Below, one piece after another: positions 59,493 through 64,000 of a stretch of DNA of 64,000 nt. Position 1 is the stretch's first letter. Every line of letters begins with the position of its first letter. A program made the position numbers and the translations under genes. Source of the stretch: GCA-2711565 sp963674935 (GTDB taxonomy: Bacteria; Bacteroidota; Bacteroidia; Bacteroidales; GCA-2711565); contig CAXXWZ010000002.1 of the NCBI GenBank assembly GCA_963674935.2, positions 744,001 through 808,000 of the forward strand, in the 5' to 3' direction. The notes under the pieces are model-generated. The model saw only the letters and a program-made list of their open reading frames with translations, was not told the DNA's origin and searched no databases.

Positions 59493-60134
59493 TTAGTGAC
59501 ACCCATCATCACAACAACTCAGATTTTCACTTCTCGACTTTTCAAATGCTTCTCTTCCTTCTTTTAAAGCAAACCAGGCCACACCGAGTGATCCCACAAT
59601 ATCGATATAGCCAATACCTGTTAGTTCGTACAAAAGACTTGATGCGAGCAGAATAAATGAAAGATAAAAACAAGTCTTCGTACAATTGGCATCAGCGATG
59701 ATAGCATCAGAATTTAAAGCTTTACCAATTTTTAATTTATACTTCATCAAAAAATACATGGTGAGTATTGAAATAGCAGAAATAATAATTCCAACTAAAG
59801 TAGTATCCGGTTTAATTTCATTAATAATATTTAAGGTGCTACCTACCAACAATCCTGCAACAAGCAGGTAAAAAGCAAAACCTGTTATTTTTAGTGCTTG
59901 TCGCTCAAATTGATCACGTTTATTTACGGTTGATTTTTTCATCCTCCAAACCAAATGAAGAATGCCAATTCCAGAAATTACTTCCACAAAACTATCGACA
60001 CCAAAGCCCAGTAAAGCAAGGGTTTCATCCTCAAGTCCATAATAAATAGAAACTAATCCTTCCAAAACATTATACACAATGGTAATGATGGCAAGAATTA
60101 GTGCCGTTCTTATTAATCGCGATTGGTCTTTCAT
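59493..60134 (-). CDS. Cation-efflux (CDF-like) membrane transporter
   Basis: 213 residues with five or six membrane segments. LLGFGVDSFVEVISGIGILHLVWRM corresponds to the CDF metal-site helix (D and neighbouring E), and ADANCTKTCFYLSFILL to a later helix where Cys replaces the usual His/Asp pair. The C-terminus ends SCCDDGCH, a probable metal-binding tail. The cytoplasmic CDF domain is absent, so this is a short form. It opens the metal-related region of the window, but is separated from it by two tRNA genes on the other strand. The metal is unknown. Confidence 0.82.
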   Translation of the reverse strand: MKDQSRLIRTALILAIITIVYNVLEGLVSIYYGLEDETLALLGFGVDSFVEVISGIGILHLVWRMKKSTVNKRDQFERQALKITGFAFYLLVAGLLVGSTLNIINEIKPDTTLVGIIISAISILTMYFLMKYKLKIGKALNSDAIIADANCTKTCFYLSFILLASSLLYELTGIGYIDIVGSLGVAWFALKEGREAFEKSRSENLSCCDDGCH

Positions 60135-60189
60135 CTTTTTTGTTTAAAATTTATTTCATGTGTTTTATAAAATGATTTGAAATAAAGAA

Positions 60190-60197
60190 TAATTTTG
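60190..60197 (+). promoter_or_regulatory. -7 promoter element of the tRNA-Thr/tRNA-Gly unit
   Basis: TAATTTTG, 11 bases upstream of the mature tRNA-Thr 5' end. Confidence 0.5.
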
Positions 60198-60207
60198 CAG
60201 TCAAAAT

Positions 60208-60280
60208 GCCTCTTTAGCTCAGCTGGTAGAGCAGCTCATTCGTAATGAGCAGGTCGTGGGTTCAAGTCCCATGAGAGGCT
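60208..60280 (+). tRNA. tRNA-Thr (anticodon CGT)
   Basis: 73-nt cloverleaf: acceptor GCCTCTT with GAGAGGC (one G-T pair), D arm GCTC...GAGC, anticodon stem GCTCA/TGAGC around TTCGTAA giving CGT, T arm GTGGG-TTCAAGT-CCCAT. Discriminator T. CCA is not encoded. It reads ACG codons. Confidence 0.96.
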
Positions 60281-60289
60281 CTAAACTAA

Positions 60290-60361
60290 GCGGGAGTAGC
60301 TCAGTGGTAGAGCATTAGCTTCCCAAGCTGAGGGTCGTGGGTTCGAACCCCATTTCCCGCT
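60290..60361 (+). tRNA. tRNA-Gly (anticodon CCC)
   Basis: 72-nt cloverleaf: acceptor GCGGGAG with TTCCCGC, anticodon stem TTAGC/GCTGA with loop TTCCCAA giving CCC, T arm GTGGG-TTCGAAC-CCCAT. Discriminator T, no encoded CCA. It lies 9 bases after tRNA-Thr and is surely co-transcribed. It reads GGG codons. Confidence 0.95.
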
Positions 60362-60375
60362 CATACCTAACTTGT

Positions 60376-60738
60376 TTAATGAGGATCAACATCCTTTTTA
60401 CAACAAGCTGGTAATTTATCATATGCTTTCTTATTGGCCGGCACATTGTCAGCATCATGTCCTAATTTTGAAATTGCGATTCTGAGTTTATCCGGATTGG
60501 TTTTTTTTGATCGATATTTAATGGTTGCCACTTTTGTTTCATTATCTAATTCAACAAAAGTCACCCCCTTTTCAAACTTAATATTTGATTCGATCCGCTC
60601 TTTACACATTCCGCAAATAGCTGAGGTTTTAATTTTAATTTCTTCAATTTTCTTTTTGTCTTGTGCGATACCTGCACTTGAAATTCCCATCATCAAAATT
60701 GCTGCGATAAGAATTGTTTTAATTGTCGTTTTCATCAT
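60376..60738 (-). CDS. Secreted heavy-metal-associated (HMA) domain protein
   Basis: 120 residues. Signal peptide (TILIAAILMMGISSAGIAQ) and one HMA ferredoxin-like domain (about 30-100), whose metal motif reads SAICGMCKERIE, a CxxC as in copper or mercury carriers. The C-terminus has KLPACCKKDVDPH, a further CC. A periplasmic metal carrier is likely. It is the last gene behind the TonB receptor and HYC_CC_PP protein on the same strand, and its stop is 14 bases from convergent tRNA-Gly. Confidence 0.87.
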   Translation of the reverse strand: MMKTTIKTILIAAILMMGISSAGIAQDKKKIEEIKIKTSAICGMCKERIESNIKFEKGVTFVELDNETKVATIKYRSKKTNPDKLRIAISKLGHDADNVPANKKAYDKLPACCKKDVDPH

Positions 60739-60924
60739 CTATTCGTTTTAATTTTTAATTTAATTATTGATGTTCTGCTTTTAAATTAGTCGCCATTCAA
60801 TTGTAATTCACTCACTTCGTTCGTGACATTTATTGATATTTTTTTGTTTTTAAGTTTATTGCAACTTAATGTCCACTAAATGTTTAATGTCATGCATAAC
60901 TATCTGTTCTTCATTCTCAACTTA

Positions 60925-63156
60925 TCATCTTTTAATTCTAAATCTGAGTCCTGCATATAATTTAATTCCGGTCAATGGTCCCCAAATTAAGGATGAATCA
61001 AAATATTCACCAAAGGGATCATTGGCTGCAATAATGGGATTTTCTTGTTTAAAATCAGTCAAATTTTCACCACCTGCATAAATCTCCCATTTTTTGAAAT
61101 ATTTAGTTACCTGAAAATTAAGAATGGTATATGTTGGTGAAGATTCAGCCAATTGATATTCAATTGGATTTTGACTGGTGCCCGGTATTCTACTATCACC
61201 GTTAAACTGTGCTGTGAAATCAAACTGCCATTTGTTTAGATTCGTTGCATAGGAAAAATTAACCAAACCTTTGTATTTATTCACCAAAGGTTTTCTTATC
61301 AATTCATCATTAATGGTTGTTTTCACATCATTAAATCTAAAAGCCGCAGTTATATCCATTCGTTTAAAAAGTTCGTAATTAAGTTCAACCTGAAAACTGC
61401 TGGAGTAGGATTTTCCATTTAAATTGTAAACAAATATTTTGGATAAATCCTGATCTCGATCGATGATAATTTGATTTAAAAAATTAGTGTAATATGCCTC
61501 TGCATTAATGCTCAGTTGCTTACCTGAAATATCTATGTATTTTGTCAGATTTACACCATAATTCCATGCCTTTTCAATTTCGGGTTGTTCATTAATAATA
61601 ATGCTTCTTGAGCTGGCTAATAAAAAAGTATTTTCTGCAAAAATATTTGCCGAACGATATCCTTTTCCAACCGAAGCGCGGAAAGTCGTGTGCTCATCAA
61701 TCATTATTCTGAGATGTGCTCTTGGTGTAATTAACGTCCCGTAAAGGTTATGGAAATCTGTTCTCAACCCTAAAATCAAACTCATCTTATCCACATCATG
61801 AAAAGTATATTCGAAAAATGCACTAGGAACACTTTCTTTTCTGCTAAAAGTACTGTCTACAAGCACTTCATCGTATTTATCCAAAACATAGCTTAATCCG
61901 GTTGTGAAAGTGTGATTTGTATTTCCGATATAGGATTGGAACATTAAATTTCCGTAATAATTATTTTCGATGGCATCGTAATTTTTTAACCCAAAAATGG
62001 AATTTTGCCTGTGATGTATGAAGGAGTTAATAAACCCAAAATTGGTTCCGGGCTTTTTAAAGAGATAGGCTGTTTTCGTAAAAACCTCATAGCGATTCGT
62101 CTTAATGTTTATTCCATAACCATTTGAGGTATAGTTATTTTTTGACGGATCGTAACTTAATTGACCTCCAACCCGCTCTTCATTTAAAATTTTAATGCCG
62201 AGTTGTGCATGGATATTTTTAGCATTATCATATTTCCAACGATTAAAAATATTGAGTTGTTTCATCATTGGTTGATCCAAAAACGAATCATCGTTTTTAT
62301 CAACTTCATTACTAAAATCTTCAGTATGGATAAAAAGCATGGTGCTTAATTTCGGGTTCAATTTTGTGGCCGAATAAATATTTCCTTCTGTTTTACCATA
62401 ATTATTTGCATATAGATTTAGGAATAAAAGCTCACTATCGTCGGGTTTTTTATATTCTGTATTAATCTGACCGGTAATTGATTCGTAACCATTTTTAACA
62501 GAGGCTGCACCTTTCGAAATTTGAATAGATTGCATCCAACTCCCGGGGATATAATTAAGCCCGAAAGCAGTTCCAAGCCCTCTGATATTAGGAATATTTT
62601 CAGTCATCAGCTGACTATAATTGCCCGATAATCCTAACAGTTGGATTTGCTTGGCTCCAGAAACTGCATCGGAAAAAGACACATCAACTGAAGCGTTGGT
62701 CTCAAAACTTTCGGATAAATTACAACAAGCTGCTTTCTGTAATTCAGCACCGGTTACATTTTGGGTGTACAGTGGTTCCATTCGGGAAACAAATGAGCCT
62801 ATTGCCTTAGTGGCAATCACCACCTCATCCAACTCATTATTTATCGATAAAAGAATTTTAACATGTTCATCTTTTGTCGGGTCAACAATTATTGTGTCTT
62901 TTTTATACCCGATAAAACTAACCACAAGTTGTGGTTGAATAATCCCGTCAGGAAAAGCTAATTTAAAATGCCCTTGGTTATCGGTAGAAACACCTTGTTG
63001 GGTTCCTGCCCAATAAACGTTCACACCCGGAATTGATATTTCAATTCCTGACGCGTTTAATTCAAGCACCATTCCGTGAATGAATTTATTTTTTGTAAAA
63101 GCATTTACAGATAAAAGTAGTGTAAAGGCTAGCAATAAATATTTTATTTTTTTCAT
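60925..63156 (-). CDS. TonB-dependent receptor, metal-associated type
   Basis: Outer-membrane active transporter. Signal peptide from MKKIKYLLLAF (start 63156; the longer 63180 start only adds a non-secretory leader). A carboxypeptidase-regulatory-like domain (about 25-115), plug domain (about 120-240, with VVIATKAIG and SKGAASVKNGYESITGQI) and beta-barrel to the C-terminal aromatic strand (GLRFRIKR) follow. The plug carries AACCNLSESFETNASVDV, whose Cys pair recurs in Bacteroidota receptors beside HMA and HYC_CC_PP genes. The substrate is probably a metal or metal complex, by context only. Confidence 0.9.
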   Translation of the reverse strand: MKKIKYLLLAFTLLLSVNAFTKNKFIHGMVLELNASGIEISIPGVNVYWAGTQQGVSTDNQGHFKLAFPDGIIQPQLVVSFIGYKKDTIIVDPTKDEHVKILLSINNELDEVVIATKAIGSFVSRMEPLYTQNVTGAELQKAACCNLSESFETNASVDVSFSDAVSGAKQIQLLGLSGNYSQLMTENIPNIRGLGTAFGLNYIPGSWMQSIQISKGAASVKNGYESITGQINTEYKKPDDSELLFLNLYANNYGKTEGNIYSATKLNPKLSTMLFIHTEDFSNEVDKNDDSFLDQPMMKQLNIFNRWKYDNAKNIHAQLGIKILNEERVGGQLSYDPSKNNYTSNGYGINIKTNRYEVFTKTAYLFKKPGTNFGFINSFIHHRQNSIFGLKNYDAIENNYYGNLMFQSYIGNTNHTFTTGLSYVLDKYDEVLVDSTFSRKESVPSAFFEYTFHDVDKMSLILGLRTDFHNLYGTLITPRAHLRIMIDEHTTFRASVGKGYRSANIFAENTFLLASSRSIIINEQPEIEKAWNYGVNLTKYIDISGKQLSINAEAYYTNFLNQIIIDRDQDLSKIFVYNLNGKSYSSSFQVELNYELFKRMDITAAFRFNDVKTTINDELIRKPLVNKYKGLVNFSYATNLNKWQFDFTAQFNGDSRIPGTSQNPIEYQLAESSPTYTILNFQVTKYFKKWEIYAGGENLTDFKQENPIIAANDPFGEYFDSSLIWGPLTGIKLYAGLRFRIKR

Positions 63157-63220
63157 AAAAGTAATTTTAAGTTTAAGCAAAATGATATTTGCTAAACGAC
63201 TGATAATCGTTCAGATAAAC

Positions 63221-63607
63221 TTAAAATTTAGGTGGAGATAAACTGGAATGTTGAGAAATGTAAGCTATTTCTTTTAATATAAGTGGTGGTGCGTTGGCTT
63301 GGCAATTGACTTTTGTTTCGAGGATGTTTAAGGCTGGTAATACAACTTCAGAGCACGCTAATTCAAGCAATAAAACCTGACTTTCATCAACTTGCTCTTG
63401 CGTCGGAATTACATAGTTTGATATGAATTGATAAACTGATTGTTCGTCCGAACAGCACCCGCCCCCGTTATCTCCGCAACAAGATTCTGGAGTTGAATTT
63501 ATAGCAATATCAACAAGGTTACCTCCACAATAATGTTTTGTAACGGTAAAGCCGGTTGTACTTAGTAAGAATAACCCAACAATAATGATATTTAAAAATC
63601 GCTTCAT
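63221..63607 (-). CDS. HYC_CC_PP-family protein
   Basis: Bacteroidota family named for three motifs, all seen here: KHYCGG (HYC, about residue 26), ESCCGDNGGGCCSDE (CC pairs, about 40-54) and SLSPPKF at the C-terminus (PP). A signal peptide (FLNIIIVGLFLLSTTGF) places it in the periplasm. Start is the ATG at 63607; the 63616 codon is a TTG inside the promoter box. Cys-rich and adjacent to the TonB receptor and HMA protein, it likely belongs to a metal-handling unit. Biochemical role unknown. Confidence 0.87.
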   Translation of the reverse strand: MKRFLNIIIVGLFLLSTTGFTVTKHYCGGNLVDIAINSTPESCCGDNGGGCCSDEQSVYQFISNYVIPTQEQVDESQVLLLELACSEVVLPALNILETKVNCQANAPPLILKEIAYISQHSSLSPPKF

Positions 63608-63613
63608 TTGCAG

Positions 63614-63621
63614 CAAAAATA
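63614..63621 (-). promoter_or_regulatory. -7 promoter element of the HYC_CC_PP/TonB receptor/HMA unit
   Basis: Minus strand TATTTTTG, ending six bases before the ATG at 63607, so a leaderless transcript is expected. The -33 region falls inside the hairpin at 63631-63674. Confidence 0.5.
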
Positions 63622-63630
63622 GCGTTTAAT

Positions 63631-63674
63631 AAGCGATAGTGTTAATTTTTAACAGAACATTAACACTATCGCTT
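63631..63674 (-). terminator. Large hairpin: terminator of the TolC-family gene or operator
   Basis: Perfect 16-bp stem AAGCGATAGTGTTAAT (63631-63646) / ATTAACACTATCGCTT (63659-63674) with a 12-base loop, 8 bases after the stop codon at 63683. There is no immediate T-run; TTTTT appears 12 bases further on. It overlaps the -33 region of the next promoter, so an operator role is possible. Confidence 0.5.
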
Positions 63675-63682
63675 TAAGAGAT

Positions 63683-64000
63683 TTACAAATATTTCAGGAG
63701 TTCGTATTTGTTTAATTGGCTTAATAATAAATGATACTCTTTTTCAATATCCAATAAATTATCCTTGATTTCGTACAATGATTTTAGCTCAACAAAATAT
63801 TCTGTCGTTGAAATTTCACCTTCTTCAAGGGCTTTTTCAATGTTTTCTAAATAATTTAGCTGTTTCCATAATGCTTGAAATTTTTCAAGTCTTTCGCTTG
63901 CTGAAATGTACTTGTCATAAATTTCTTTAACATGAAAATAGTGTTCATTTTCATGGCGAACGATAGTACTTCTCATGTGCTCCAGATTAACTTTACTGCT
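63683..64000 (-). CDS. C-terminus of a TolC/CusC-like outer-membrane efflux protein, 5' end outside window
   Basis: The frame is open through the window edge: eight codons precede the Met at 63976, so this is a partial gene of at least 105 residues. It is entirely helical. NYLENIEKALEEGEISTTEYFVELKSLYEIKDNLLDIEKEYHLLLSQLNKY (in outline) has the E-G-E-I-S-x-x-E-Y pattern that starts the last helix of CusC/CzcC-type OEP proteins. Its place upstream of the HYC_CC_PP, TonB receptor and HMA genes supports a heavy-metal RND efflux operon beyond the window. The assignment rests on this short segment. Confidence 0.62.
   Translation of the reverse strand, partial: SSKVNLEHMRSTIVRHENEHYFHVKEIYDKYISASERLEKFQALWKQLNYLENIEKALEEGEISTTEYFVELKSLYEIKDNLLDIEKEYHLLLSQLNKYELLKYL

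Overview
The window reads as chromosomal DNA of an AT-rich (roughly one third G+C) member of the Bacteroidota, most likely an anaerobic, fermentative Bacteroidales or Marinilabiliales type. Support comes from several independent signs: a type IX secretion C-terminal sorting domain, an IPExxxVDY-family protein, a HYC_CC_PP-family protein, an RprXY-like two-component pair, the ileS/dksA-like/lspA gene order, the coaX/outer-membrane/TPR/lptC/CNNM/PpiD order, and repeated promoters of the Bacteroidota type (TAnnTTTG at -7). No transposase, integrase, phage gene, CRISPR array or rRNA operon is visible.

Layout. 1-6 kb (minus): the 3'-truncated atpD, then lspA, a DksA/TraR-like regulator and ileS. 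6-9.5 kb (minus): a secreted gamma-glutamyltransferase and an M20 amidohydrolase. 9.7-13.4 kb (plus): dnaG, then a 0.6 kb gap holding what looks like an orphan non-coding RNA unit on the minus strand, a nucleotide-cyclase-like protein and a DUF2892 membrane protein. 13.5-21.8 kb (minus): a hydrogen-metabolism locus, rex-hydC-hydB-hydA, followed after a terminator and a new promoter by a sensory [FeFe]-hydrogenase-like PAS protein and a SpoIIE-type phosphatase. 21.9-26.6 kb (minus): tadA, a sodium:solute symporter and a T9SS-exported Asp-box protein. 26.8-34.5 kb: tRNA-Phe, then the coaX-OMP-TPR-lptC-CNNM-PpiD envelope cluster. 34.6-41 kb: rodA/mrdA, a LuxE-like acyltransferase, a Nudix hydrolase, rsmI and a conserved unknown. 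41-49 kb: tdk, a cyclophilin lipoprotein, pheS, palindromic repeats, rnc, fabF, acpP, purN and an alpha/beta hydrolase. 49-59.4 kb: a nitroreductase, pgi, a candidate sRNA, a two-component pair, a serine hydrolase, DUF302, a small protein behind a sigma-54-like promoter, TolC plus a periplasmic adaptor, and tsaB. 59.4-64 kb: a heavy-metal region (CDF-like transporter, HMA protein, TonB receptor, HYC_CC_PP protein, TolC-family end) with tRNA-Thr and tRNA-Gly.

How it fits together. The hydrogenase locus couples NADH and ferredoxin oxidation to H2. Rex senses NADH/NAD+, and two related palindromes around its own promoter suggest it represses rex-hydCBA. The adjacent HydS/SpoIIE pair has the parts of an H2 or redox sensing output module under separate transcription. 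The strongest candidates for something undescribed are the orphan RNA unit at 11.7-12.1 kb, two further RNA units upstream of pgi and of the Nudix gene that share sequence blocks, and the sensory-hydrogenase/phosphatase pair.
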